From contig JAZGTN010000028.1 in assembly GCA_037783415.1 (NCBI GenBank), positions 2,437,001 to 2,501,000 on the forward strand: a stretch of 64,000 bases of DNA. Direction: 5' to 3'. Each line of letters begins with the position of its first letter. The stretch's first letter is position 1. The notes below the pieces were generated by a model, which was not told where the DNA came from, made no database searches, and saw only the letters and a list, made by a program, of their open reading frames with translations. Source of the stretch: Leptasterias polaris. Its lineage: Eukaryota > Echinodermata > Asteroidea > Forcipulatida > Asteriidae. The translations under genes were made by a program, and so were the position numbers. Shown piece by piece: positions 34,651 to 45,675 of this stretch.

Positions 34651-37600
34651 TCTGTTAAACACTGCACGATGCCACGGTGGACTTATTGAGTAACAGTTTT
34701 TAATTAAAAAGTCAGTAATCCGCCATAAAAAATAAAAAAAATAGTTTAAAAATTCCATATTCCCCAACTACACCTAGCCAAATAGCATGGCAACTGTCTC
34801 GTTACCATCGGGGTTGCTTTTCACTGAAAAAAAAAAATCCACCAAGGAGGGCCAGCTTTCCCAGTTTTCCCATAGGAATTGTACAGCAATTACTTTGCAT
34901 TTGATCTAATTACCACTAATAGTAATAGGTGAAATGAGCCATTTTGTATAAACTATAAATAGAGACAAATAATATGGGTTAATGTCAAAGGAAATTTGGC
35001 CATAATTCATTTTATTTAGCCACAAGGGTCTATATCTAATGGTTTGGGTGATTTAAAAGTTATTGTGCTCTCAAAAAATGTATTACACGCTAATATCAAA
35101 CTGACACTCAAAAAGTCTGCGATACTGTCACAGTGTGATTTTTTTTGATGGTGTCACGGAGGGTTAAAGAAGTATCCAATAGGCCTAAACATGCTGTAAA
35201 AAAACATGAAAAATCTCTCACTCAAAACCCAACGCCTCCAAAAATGTTGTCAACAATTTAGTTGCCTGTATTTATTCTCCATTCATCTCCATTCATAGAT
35301 TATGAATGGTCTCACCAAACCTCTGTTCAACAGAAAGTTAACAACCATGTAAACTAATAATATACCAAGACCAACCATCTGGAACAACTGTCTTCACATT
35401 CCAAGTGTCTAGACCATTTGATTCTCCTCCATCTCAAGACATCAATGATCAAAGTTAAGAGAACCATTGCAGAGAAAGGTAAAACAGGAGCACCAGAGAT
35501 GCAGCAAAGACCCAGGAGCTTCACATCTGGAATACCAGAAGATGACCAGGCTACCAGCCTCCCTTCTGAAATTAGAATCTAGGCCAACATCCTTCTCTTT
35601 CCTCTTAAGATGCCAGAAGGAAGATAATACCATCTTGAGCCCTCCTGGATGAAATTCCGTCTGGAACTCAAGGGCCAAGACTCTTGGCATAGTGGAGAAG
35701 GGAAAACATGTCCACCTATTAACCTCTCCTTACAAGGGAATAGGCGTTGTGCAAATTACATCGTGGGTGGCTGACATCAGACACTTTGATTGAAATTTTT
35801 TCCGTTCCTGAGAGCTGGGAATACATGAATCTCCAATATTTTTGCTTTTGAGGACAGAGCAGCTTGTTTCACTAAATAAGAACCTATGACTTTTCAACTT
35901 TTGGTAGAAATATTTACAGATAAATGGCTGTACCTGTACAGTTTGTTTGTAAAATGTTTCCATTGTTCCATCGACAGTAATATGACATAACTTTTTCGTT
36001 ACTATAAGTATAAGTTGAATGATTTGAACAGTGATTGCATACATGAACTATGTACTTGTAAATAATTGATTATTTACACACTTGAATAATTCTGTGAAGT
36101 TGTGTATAGAAAGAAGTAAACAATTTGAAGTAAATTGCAACAATTAGTGACGAAACAGAAACACAAGCAAACAGAAATCTCAGGTATTCTTATGACAAGC
36201 AGTCCAAATTAGGAGCTAATTTTATCTAAAGACTCAAGCTATTTGACCTAGATGACCCGCGTAGGAATCTAAAACCAAATCCAAATGCTCAGTTACTGCT
36301 GGATGCTAATCATAATTGCACTGATGATGATATAGGATGAGTTCCCCTGCTGAGACCAACGTGATAGTCTACACACTATGCCTACCTCACCAATGATGCA
36401 AAAGGTCATCATGTATGGCATCATTATTCCATCCAAAGCAGATGCTGAGTGCGTCAACATATCCTCCAAAGCTAAATTAGAAAACACCATCCTATCAGTT
36501 CAGAAATCTGCTCCACACTACTACTCTCCCTCCGTCATCCAGGAGCATGCACCCACTACTAAGGTGATCCTCAATGGTGCAAGGAGGAGTCAGGGGGATG
36601 TTGCAATCCCCAAGGCCTGTTATCTTATTCCTGGTGCATCTTATACAAACAGGATGGCCATATGACTTGGGAGATGAGCAGCATGAATTGATATCTAGCA
36701 GCTGTGGTTCAAACGTTCTGAAGGATTTACAGCTTTGGTTGGCTGTCTGGTGACCATGGGGGGAAGCTGAGTGTATACCCCCATGGTTTGCTCAGGATGT
36801 ACTGCAATGGGGGGGCAATTTATGGACGGTGATGAGAGATACAATTCACATGCCCAGTTTCCACATCAATTAAATAAATATTTATTTATGCATGGTGTAC
36901 TTTCCATCTCTGTGATGATTTATTTCAGGCCTGGTGTTACACAGAGGCCACGTAGGTCACGGCCTCTGTTGCCCCTGGTCTTGGCCTTGGTGCCCCTTCA
37001 GAAGTTTCTCATAGACTGTAGGATTTTCAAATGGAAGCGCCCTTGAAAATGAAAATAGCCTTGCCCTCTCAAAGATGAAATTCCAAGCCTGTTATTTGTC
37101 TGTTTTCCTTCCTCCAAACTAAACAATTATCAGGTCAACATCACACACCTCATGATTCCTATAAAATCAGTGATTATTTGTTGAAGTTTACAATAACATT
37201 TGGTGCAAATTATGTTGGCAACAGAAAGTGCCAAGTACTTTGGGTAAACAGAATACATACATTGTAATCCTTCACACAGTTCTTCCCTAACCTATGATTG
37301 TTAATCGAAATGATTTGTACCGTTAATCTATATAAACCACCGTTAATCTATATAAACCACAAACAATTAGTCTGTTTTATGATAATAACACATATTTTGA
37401 AAATGAAAATCAGTTGAATAGGCCTACAGGTGATACCTAATGTACTGATAAATAATGGAACAGAAAGTGCACCTGGCAAAATCATTCTGGAATGTTGCAC
37501 CATACACTGAAAAAGATGCTCAGAATTTTACACATGAGAGAGGAACAATTGCATGTGAATCTTCTCTTTGTCACAGACAGACAGTTGCATAAATTGTAAC

Positions 37601-38657
37601 CATTGTTGACATGACACGTTCGTGAATTGATCTAGTTATTTAACATCAATAAAATGGGACAACTAAAGCGTTAAAACAATTTTTAAAACAATTTTTGCTA
37701 AATGTTGTCAAACTATGGTTTCTCATTCCATCTAAAATAAAATTTGAGAAACTGCAAATAAAGTAACCAACCCTGCTGAAAGAGTATATTTCTAGTTAAT
37801 TCGGAAACTCAGTTGTGTAATCTGGACTCTTTCATGCTTTAATTTTATGACACATTTTATCTTTAAATTGTTTCCCAGGAAAACAATGACAAATACGGTG
37901 GCTTATATTTTCCGACTCCTCGTGTTTTTAGCAGCAATAGTTGCCGTATTATTGCGTTATATCGCTGTACCCGGCTATTGTTTTAAATCGTCGCACTATT
38001 GTGATATACCACGGTATAGTATGGTGATATAACACTATAAAATGCAGCAATATAAGGCAACACTCTACGGCAATATAATACCGCAATAACATAAAGCCAT
38101 TATAAATTTATAATGCAATGTTTAAGCGATATAACGTGATTAGTACGTTGATACAACAAAATACCGCGATTTGACACAATAGAATGACAATATAACGGCG
38201 CAAAAAAACCACATCAATTATCTAGAAATTGACGAGTATGAGCCAACATAGAAAAATCAAGTGAAGAGGAAAAATATACGTTTTATATCCGTCAATCGAT
38301 AATGTAAATCCTGTATCATTTAATATTTGTTTTACTTCTAATTGTGATGTTCAGGAGTCTGGCAAGGCTCTCTCCTAGTTGTTAACAGGTTTATTACTTT
38401 AGCTCTTTCCCAGAGGGCACAAAGCCACTAATCTGTCCAAAGAGTTAAAATAAATAAATAAAGATGAGCAATTTTTCCTTGGAGGGAGATGGGGGTCCCT
38501 TGAGGTTCAGAAGCCCTCTGGTCTTATTAACCTACATAAAGCATGTGTGAGGTACATGGAACCATGAGGCGGTGGTATGTGGATTGGTGTGGAGTGTATG
38601 ATGACAAGGAGCGAATGTTCACATTGCCTCATGTACTACTATCATTCATCGTTATCA
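34651..38657. other. no firm gene; one small MITE and short repeats
   Basis: Open frames at 35442-35690 (-) and 36378-36665 (+) have no recognisable domain or splice support. CCGTTAATCTATATAAACCA is tandemly duplicated near 37319-37360. At 37.95-38.20 kb CpG-containing words such as CAATATAA, GATATAAC and ACCGC recur irregularly. A small MITE is listed separately. Confidence 0.4.
36926..37091. mobile_element. small MITE family E (166 bp)
   Basis: Ends CAGGCCTGG and CCAAGCCTG are inverted repeats. The interior (GGCCTCTGTTGCCCCT, TTTCTCATAGACTGTAGGAT, TGGAAGCGCCCTT, CTTGCCCTCTCAAAGATGAA) matches 61207-61353. It is non-coding. Confidence 0.7.
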
Positions 38658-39357
38658 TTAAAGGGTGTGGGACTGTGTGTACAACATTGACAAGAGTGAA
38701 AATATAAATCTTCACAGAATCGCACATAACTTACATGGTATAAAAATGGTCATGGTGGAAAACATCCAATGTATACTTTTGGTAACAGCTCAAAATCAGT
38801 GTCCACATTTTGTGTGATTCAACATAGGCCTATTCATGAACAAACAAACCTGTGAAAGTTTGAGCTCAATTGGTCATCGAGGTCACGAGAAAATAGTGAA
38901 AAGAAACCTTATGTGTTTTCTGTCAAACATCAAGTTTATTAATCACGCGTGATAAAAACTATTGATTTACTAATTTCTCAGAAACGATAGCATTTTAGGT
39001 AGAAATATTTTAAGGAACCCTTTCTACCATTACTTACTTTAAATCATGTAAGTTATGTGTGAATCTGTGAACATTTGTGTTTTTCGATCTTACCAATAGT
39101 GTACAGGGCCTTTAAATGCTTTAGTTTTTGGAGAAATGAGTAAAAAAATTATCTCGTGAGCCGGAAACGTGATGCTTGAAAACAGTAAAAACAAGGGTTT
39201 TATTTTGGTGTCTCTTTTCTTGTATGACTCTGATGACCAATATTGAGCTTATACTTTCACACGTTTGTTACTTCATGTACATTTATGTTTTATGTTAGGC
39301 CACATGAAGTGTGGATACTGGTCTTTGGCAATTACCAATGGTGTCAACGTTCTTTAC
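38658..39357 (-). mobile_element. family-B MITE hosting a second, nested copy
   Basis: The outer copy is in reverse orientation. Its left piece ends GGTCATGGTGGAAAAC near 38763 and it resumes at about 39116 with GCTTTAGTTTTTGGAGAAAT, finishing TACTGGTCTTTGGCAATTAC. The inserted forward copy lies between. The outer copy is more diverged from 62571-62933 than the inner one, as expected if it is older. Confidence 0.7.
38764..39115 (+). mobile_element. inner family-B MITE of the nested pair
   Basis: From TGTATACTTTTGGTAA through AACCTGTGAAAGTTTGAGCT, GGTCATCGAGGTCACGAGAA, TTAATCACGCGTGATAA and GTGTACAGGGCCTTTAA it tracks the 62571-62933 body closely. Its left end is of the GTATACTTTTGG type rather than the 59-bp type, so the two ends belong to different terminal subfamilies. 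Confidence 0.7.
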
Positions 39358-39538
39358 AAGATTCTCATTTCTTCTCACTTTGCTTCCACTCAATTTGTCT
39401 CATGGTCATCTGCTAACCAGCTGTGAAATCGCATTCATTAAATCTTCATATTAAATATCCAAGCTGCCTATGTGGTCCTGTAATATTGTGAACCGAGCAG
39501 AACCAATGGTGTCTTGTGCTGTCATTGATGGCTCACAC

Positions 39539-39889
39539 TTAAAGGCACTGGACACGTTTGGTAATTGTCGAAGACCAGTATTCTCACTTGGTGTATCCCA
39601 ACAATATGCATAAAATAACAAACCTGTGAAAATTTGGGCTCAATTGGTCATTGAAGTTGCAAGAAAATGATGAAAGAAAAAACACCCTTGTTGCAATAAA
39701 AGGCTTCAGCAAGAAGTCTTTTATTATTTGAGTGAGAAATTACCTCTTTCTCAAAAACTACGTTACTTCAGAGGGAGCCGTTTCTCACAATGTTTTATAC
39801 TATCAACAGCTCTCCATTGCTCTTTACCAAGTAAGTTTTTATGCTAACAATTATTTTGAGTAATTACTAGAAGTGTCCAGTGCCTTTAA
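39539..39889. mobile_element. TTAA MITE family A, intact (351 bp)
   Basis: TTAAAGGCACTGGACAC at the left and GTGTCCAGTGCCTTTAA at the right; opposite orientation to 22465-22819. The interior contains TCACTTGGTGTATCCCAACA, TCAATTGGTCATTGAAGTTG, CTCAAAAACTACGTTACTTC and CAACAGCTCTCCATTGCTC. It is non-coding. Confidence 0.85.
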
Positions 39890-39894
39890 GCTGG

Positions 39895-40080
39895 GTATGG
39901 AGAGCTGGCAACTCTCTCTGATTCTGCAGAAAGTACCCTGAAAATAAACCAATCTTTCCATGTTCTGATGAACAAATTTGACAATCTCCCTGATTATGGA
40001 AACTTTTCCCCCCATTAGAAAAATGTTGAATGCAATTCTAAATATCTCCCTAATTGTTGTACAACATATTACGGATTGTA
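39895..40080 (+). repeat. dispersed repeat shared with 13.2-13.4 kb
   Basis: Inverted relative to 13235-13425, with GGCAACTCTCTCTGATTCTG, CCTGAAAATAAACCAATC and CTCCCTGATTATGGAAACTT in order. It begins a few bases after the family-A MITE. Class unknown. Confidence 0.7.
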
Positions 40081-40280
40081 AGATATAAATGTAGGCAGCT
40101 CTGCGTATGCAAGTCCGGTAACTTTGATACTCAATTAATTCTTGATTCTTTAAAATACAAAGTTTTGGAACTCTCATTCCACATAATATGACCAAAAGAA
40201 CTGCTTTATAAGCACAAGATTGGAAATAAAACTGTATTTCTAAATCCGGAATATCAGTTAATATATAGATCCAGCTCTAG

Positions 40281-40353
40281 TCAATTTTTCCTTGTTCAAC
40301 CCAAAATCATTTAAAATTCACCCAGTCAGTTTCCCTTGTGGTTTATTATTTAA
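40281..40353 (+). repeat. SINE-1 tail fragment
   Basis: CCTTGTTCAACCCAAAATCA, ACCCAGTCAGTTTCCC and TTGTGGTTTATTATTT without a tRNA-like head. It lies just upstream of another SINE-1 copy, the same tail-then-head arrangement as at 51.0-51.4 kb. Confidence 0.7.
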
Positions 40354-40477
40354 TAAAATATATAGTAATTACATTTTATGGTTTATTACTTTATATTTGA
40401 AATAAAAAGTTGCATCCTTGTCATGGTGATCTCTTCCCAGGTTGTATTGTAAATTTGGGTGTGACTGGCTTCCGAGT

Positions 40478-40592
40478 GGCATCCCAAAACAGGGCTACCA
40501 TGTCTCAGTTGGAAGAGTGCCAGGACATTAATCTGGAGGTCGCAGGTTCAAATCTCATTACTAGTCAATTTTTCTATGTTCAACTCAAAATC
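40478..40592 (+). repeat. SINE-1, degenerate head
   Basis: A-box-like TGTCTCAGTTGGAAGAG, AATCTGGAGGTCGCAGGTTC and B box GGTTCAAATCTC, followed by the start of the tail TTCTATGTTCAACTC. More diverged than the 3.4-kb copy. Confidence 0.65.
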
Positions 40593-40939
40593 AATCAAAT
40601 TTTCATTAAACTAAAATGAAGCAAGTGATGCATGTACACTGACAAAAGAACCAATGTGTAGATAAACTTTAAAGTCTATTTGAAGTAAATTGGTGGGACT
40701 TCAGGACACAAAGAAACAGATTAGTTTGGTGGTTTTTGCAAACAATTGACACCTCTGTGTTCCTACTTCACAAGTAAACCTTGAAAGACTTACAGGTAAG
40801 CTTTGACAGGTGCAGCTGTTTATTTGTTCTTATAAGTGGGAGTATAATCACAAGAGTTACTGTACAAAAACCAAGGACCATTTAGCATCCCTTCAAGACA
40901 ATGGGACTTCCCACAGAAATCAAATTTCATGATCATGTG

Positions 40940-41385
40940 CTGTCCCAACTGTAGAATCGCTCCAACTATAGTTTGGGGTCGGTCCTAACTTGAGTGTTAG
41001 AGTCCATTAAAAAGCTTCCAACATGCAGGGTAGCCCCACTTGTGAGGCTGGCGGATTTTAAAATATCAGTCTTGTGCAGGGGACCAGTGTAATAGATTCT
41101 TCTCAATTTGTTCTTGAGTTCTACCATGTGTCTACCATGATAATTACGATGTAGACGAGCCCCATCCCATCAGAACACTAGGCCAAGAGAAACTTGACAG
41201 GATCGAAAATTACATTAGAAGAGAGCCCACTGAATCACTGATTGTGGTAATAAGTTTAACACTTTCAGGCAATCCCAGATGTAGTTGGGTTGTCCGTGGA
41301 GGAACACTCATGTCAAGTCAGTACCAACTATAGTTGGGAATCCCAACTTGGGATATTGTTCCATAGTTGGGGCGGAACAATCACA
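40940..41385. mobile_element. possible MITE with palindromic ends
   Basis: The left region has CCCAACTGTAGAATC and CCAACTATAGTTTGG; the right region has CCAACTATAGTTGGG and, reverse complemented, CCCCAACTATGGAAC. The two ends are imperfect inverted repeats, each containing a small palindrome. No target duplication was identified, so boundaries are approximate. Confidence 0.35.
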
Positions 41386-41916
41386 GCCTAAAGGATAGCT
41401 CAGGAATCTGCTTCACAGGAATGACGACCTTCGTGGATCATTAGCTGAATACAAGCACCTCTCTGCAGGGATGTGGTTACAAAGTTTTCAAACCATGAGA
41501 TTGACATCTTCAAGGAGACATTTTCAAGATTAATGTACAGCTCTTCTCAGAGCCAACACTTCTCCCAAAAGAGTTTTTAATAATATTATGGTTGTACCAG
41601 CAAGTTTACTTTTCTGATCCATAGTCTTCAATCAATGCAAAGCTTCAAACATCTATTATTACAGCTCATAATTATAAAGTACATGAAGACGTACTGTAGG
41701 TTCATGATGTATCCTTGCTTGCCCTTATCATACTCTAGAGCTACCAGAAATCAAATTTTGAGGAAAAATCCACCAGACCGCAGGGCTTGTTGTAGCCTTA
41801 AGTTTTTAATTTGACCATATTTTTTTTTAGTTCTAAGCCTGATGTTCCTCAGTTATATAGCATAGGCCTAGAGACTTCTTGAAATAATAGGGGGAAAACT
41901 ACAATTGTATACCGGG

Positions 41917-41968
41917 ACTTTGAAAGCACCAGGACTTTGAAAGCACCAGGGACTTTGAAAGCACCCAA
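41917..41968 (+). repeat. ~20-bp tandem repeat, ~3 copies
   Basis: GGGACTTTGAAAGCACCA is repeated three times with small length changes (GGACTTTGAAAGCACC core). Confidence 0.85.
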
Positions 41969-43730
41969 ACGACCATGACAATGTTCTACCATTGGCCAAC
42001 AATTCTCTCATAGTTCAACTTAAAAGGCCTTTTACTCTATGGTGAAATATTCAGCACCTGCCAATACAACATCCATATACTCAACCCAATGGCTAAATTC
42101 CCATAGACAAATCACATCTCCTACAGCAAAGGGGTATTAGTTGCAGATTGTCAGTGGTATTGATTCAACACCTTCATGCATGAATGCATCACATTGGATG
42201 TTATTCTTTGCCAGCTTTATTCATGGGCAGTTTGGGCTTGACATTTACAAACTCCAATGATGCACTCTGTACTGGCCCCATGTTAAATACATGACTTAAG
42301 AGATCAATAAAACTGTGTATGCTGGTGAATATGGAGGTAGGAATACGAAGAAGTGCAGCGATTTTATAACTCCCCAACATGTGACTCTGGCGCTGTATAA
42401 CTCGCATCACAATTCACAGCGAAAATGCATTCATTCAGAATATTTCAGCAATTATTCACTTTAAATCTGCACCAGTGGCATTCCAGCTTCATGTAATAAC
42501 ACCAAGAATCCAGCCATGCTGATATTTTCATTGCTACTGATACTAAGCCTATTTATAGTTTATAAAGTAGAATTCTATTCTAATGTCAACCCCCTCATTT
42601 GGCCCCCAATAGCCCCAAGCCAAGTAAATCAACACCAACTCCAGCTTCAGTGTAAACTTACTGCAGGGTAATCAGAGACTTCCAGGCCCTAAGCAGGTAA
42701 CAGCTTTTCCCTTGATTGTCTATTTTATAGGTAAATATTCTGACAAATTGTAGGTCATATCAGGTGGGACTTGTTGGGTTCAAAATGTTGGAAAATCCAG
42801 GTGTTTCACAAAGTAATTAAGATTTCAGATCTGACATTAAAGAGTAACAGATTATGTTTAGGTTTAATATATTGTAGTGAAAATACCCCCCAACACTTGT
42901 GCTTTGGTCCAGGGTTCAGCCTCCTCCCCTGTGGTGGATGTGGACTAGTCCAGGTCACATACAAACTTATGTAAGAACACAATGAAGTATCACCTGTAAA
43001 ACTACTTCTTTTTGTAAAACCCATTGAGTCTAGTTACTTTTGTTTAGTTAATACATCATTCACATACACTTCTAGTTATTTACAAAGACTTTTTGTTCAA
43101 TTATACATCCTTGGTTCTTGGTTTTTCGGTTGTGGGCAGAGCTGGGTTGAGTTGGCTTTTTGGGTGCGGCCAAGCAACATCGTGTGGGAGGGCTGAGTTG
43201 TGATAGTCATTTTTATAGGTACACCAAAAACAGAGTGAGTTTTGAATACTTTGGAGAGTTCTTTTCAAGACATTATTTTTAATTCATACCAGTTGTTTTA
43301 CCTAAATTATAGTTTGTACCAGCCACAAATAGGGACTCTGTTCATTTTCTATACATTTGTTAACCAACTGCTGTTATTTTTTGTATATTGCTCATAAGGG
43401 CCTAGGTCTCCACCTAATTTACGTAAATTTGTGTAACTATTAGGAATATTGATTAAATTAACATTTGGCTAGAATTTAAAGCCAGCTAAATATTGGTTCC
43501 TTGTTTTGGTTCAGTTCTATGCGCTCCCGACTACGCTACAATATAACACAAAACTGCGTTTCAACCGATGCGCTCCGGGTTTGATTCCCATGAGGACTTT
43601 TCTCAATTTTTGTGTCATCCTCGAAAAAAGAGTAATCTTAAAAGTTTACTGCTAGTTCTACATTGAAATGGATAGAATAACATTTTCTTTTTCTAATTCG
43701 TGGCTCCTGTGGCAACATTAGGGCTATAGG

Positions 43731-43821
43731 CCTATAGCTCAGTAGAGTGCCGACACGTTAATCCGGAGGTCCTGGTGCAGGTTCAAGTCCTGCTCTAGTC
43801 AAATTGTCTTTGTTCAACCCA
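43731..43821 (+). repeat. SINE-1, head plus tail start
   Basis: Contains TATAGCTCAGTAGAGTGCCG, ACGTTAATCCGGAGGTC, a B box GGTTCAAGTCC, TGCTCTAGTCAAA and the tail start TTTGTTCAACCC. The D-loop region is shortened relative to the 3.4-kb copy. Confidence 0.7.
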
Positions 43822-44186
43822 AAAATGAAAGGGAAATAAGTCTGACATTGTAAATGGTCTGATGCCCATTTTATGAGAATACGAAATCACAAAGACACTG
43901 TTGGCCCAGAACCAGACTATTACACGTAAATTTTTCAAGGTAAAAGTCCCACCAAACAGACACTGCGCATGTTCATTGCCATTCCAGCTTTATATTGAAA
44001 AGTTGGGATTGCCTGATCATGACAAAGATAGTTGTAGAGATAACCACAATAAGTGGGCCTCTAAGTAATTGATGATCCTTTCAAGTTTCTCTCGGCTATG
44101 GGGCTCATACTAGGCCTACAAAAAAATCTGAGAAGAATCAATTGTTTCTCCATCATCATGCACGTTCTATGTACACCGCAACACTG

Positions 44187-44265
44187 TACATTTGTAATGA
44201 ATAAACATAGAGGGTGCTGTGACTAAATGCTAAAGCACCCGCTATGTTTATTCATTACAAATGTA
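44187..44265. repeat. hairpin, 32-bp arms, 15-nt loop
   Basis: TACATTTGTAATGAATAAAC then ATAGAGGGTGCT pairs with AGCACCCGCTATGTTTATTC then ATTACAAATGTA, with one mismatch. The loop is GTGACTAAATGCTAA. It could be a fold-back MITE or a precursor-like RNA hairpin; the sequence does not decide. Confidence 0.85.
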
Positions 44266-44952
44266 CACTGTGCTGAGTACATAAATCTGAACGTTGGTTG
44301 TATTGTGTGCGCACAAACACCATGGTCTTGGAACCAAGACTACTGATAGCCCATTGAGGAGACCAGACTTATTGACAATGTTTCTCTGACTGTGAACTTA
44401 AAAGTCATCGATTCGGAGCACAACAAATGATCATGAGTACAATTAAATACCTGATGTTGCATCTTTGATGTATTGGGAATCATTTGGCAATTTTCAAGTT
44501 ATTTTGTTTGGTCTTTTTGTCATTTTGGGGAATTGTTTGAGGCTAGGTGTTCAGAAAATCATAGCAAAATTCCTTATCATGCATTGTGAATAAGAGAGTT
44601 TGGCTGGGGCGCTAGTATGACCAAAGATGTCAAAGAGTATAGCACTCGAGTTACTGGGTGTACAACTTCCCATAATTTTTGTTAATTAAATTTTTAAAAA
44701 AATAGTGACATAGCAATAAACCTCCATTAAATATTGACCAAATTTGAATTGTAGGTACAGAGCATGCCCTAATTGAAGCACGTACGGACCTAATCATTTT
44801 ATAAGCAGTATCAGAATAGAATCTTGTGTAACTGACTTTTGTTTGATGCGAGACATTTTAGAAAATAAACCTGGGGGGGGGGGGGGATCATTTGTCAGAG
44901 TCTGACCCATAACCAGAAATTATCTTTTTTATTAAGGGGGGGGGGGGGAAAT

Positions 44953-45030
44953 TAGCCCACCTTGTTGGGCTGTTATGGCTATCTTTTTAACATAGTTCTT
45001 ATCATAGTTGCCATTACAGCCCACTATCTA
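44953..45030. mobile_element. fragment of the TAGCCCACC fold-back family
   Basis: TAGCCCACCTTGTTGGGCTG plus TTATGGCTATCTTTTTAACA matches, in reverse, the right end of the 52705-54036 element. A second end-like GCCATTACAGCCCAC follows. Probably an internally deleted derivative. Confidence 0.6.
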
Positions 45031-45378
45031 TACAAAATACATATATGCTAGAACGCTAAGTTTTCAAAGTACAAGCAAGTCGTACCACTTTGATTGCAAA
45101 TTTCTCCCACTTATATAAAAATCCCATACTACTACTCCAACATACTTCATTTTATTCCTTACATATTGAGGAATTTATACTATGATACCCGCAGGCCCAG
45201 GGCTCACCAAATAATGACTTCATCCAGGTGTGATGTTTTGAAAATTGAAAAAGAAAAACAGTGTACAAATATTACATTGAAGTTCAGGGGGCCGCCTAGC
45301 CCTGGTAGGACGTCAGCCAGTATAAAGATCCTGTACAATACGAACACAATTTTAGGTACACATTTTTCATATTTGTAC

Positions 45379-45566
45379 CTGACTTGAGAAGCTGAAACTC
45401 CATTCATATTCTTGGCGTCCATAACTACACTTTTTATGAATTCACAACTAACAAATACATCCATGGATACATTATTTCCGAAAATAAGTCCGAGTTGTGC
45501 ACTAGCGATGTGACCATCGTGTACCAATTGACTGTTAAGGCTCATGTGCGCATGTGCGATATGCAT
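45379..45566 (-). CDS. possible first coding exon, product unknown
   Basis: On the minus strand an ATG at 45564-45566 opens 62 codons plus two bases, ending AAGTCAG before a GTACAA donor. The peptide includes HMSLNSQLVHDGHIASAQL, GLIFGNNVSMDVFVSCEFI and VVMDAKNMNGVSASQ, a non-repetitive, protein-like composition. A perfect GCGCATGCGC palindrome (NRF1-type promoter site) lies about 20 bp upstream at 45583-45592 in locally CpG-rich DNA. The unspliced frame continues to 45204. I do not recognise the family, and found no second exon. Confidence 0.35.
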
Positions 45567-45582
45567 AGCATCTACAAAGAAC

Positions 45583-45592
45583 GCGCATGCGC
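45583..45592. promoter_or_regulatory. NRF1-type GCGCATGCGC palindrome
   Basis: GCGCATGCGC sits in CpG-rich sequence just upstream, on the minus strand, of the 45379-45566 candidate exon. NRF1 sites of this form are typical of metazoan CpG promoters; the link to this exon is inferred from distance only. Confidence 0.4.
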
Positions 45593-45675
45593 GTAAGCAT
45601 TCTCAAGCGGTTCACAAGCTGTCAGTTTAGGCTGTCGTAACAAATGCGTCAATTTCCATTTTATTTTCACAATAA

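Noticed and set aside
36293..36665. Overlapping frames resembling a membrane protein on the minus strand
   Set aside because: MMPYMMTFCII-like hydrophobic stretch looked receptor-like, but the opposite strand is open too and no conserved motif or splice signal supports it.
39851..40195. 114-codon minus-strand frame
   Set aside because: It overlaps the end of a family-A MITE and a dispersed repeat, so it is a by-product of repeats.
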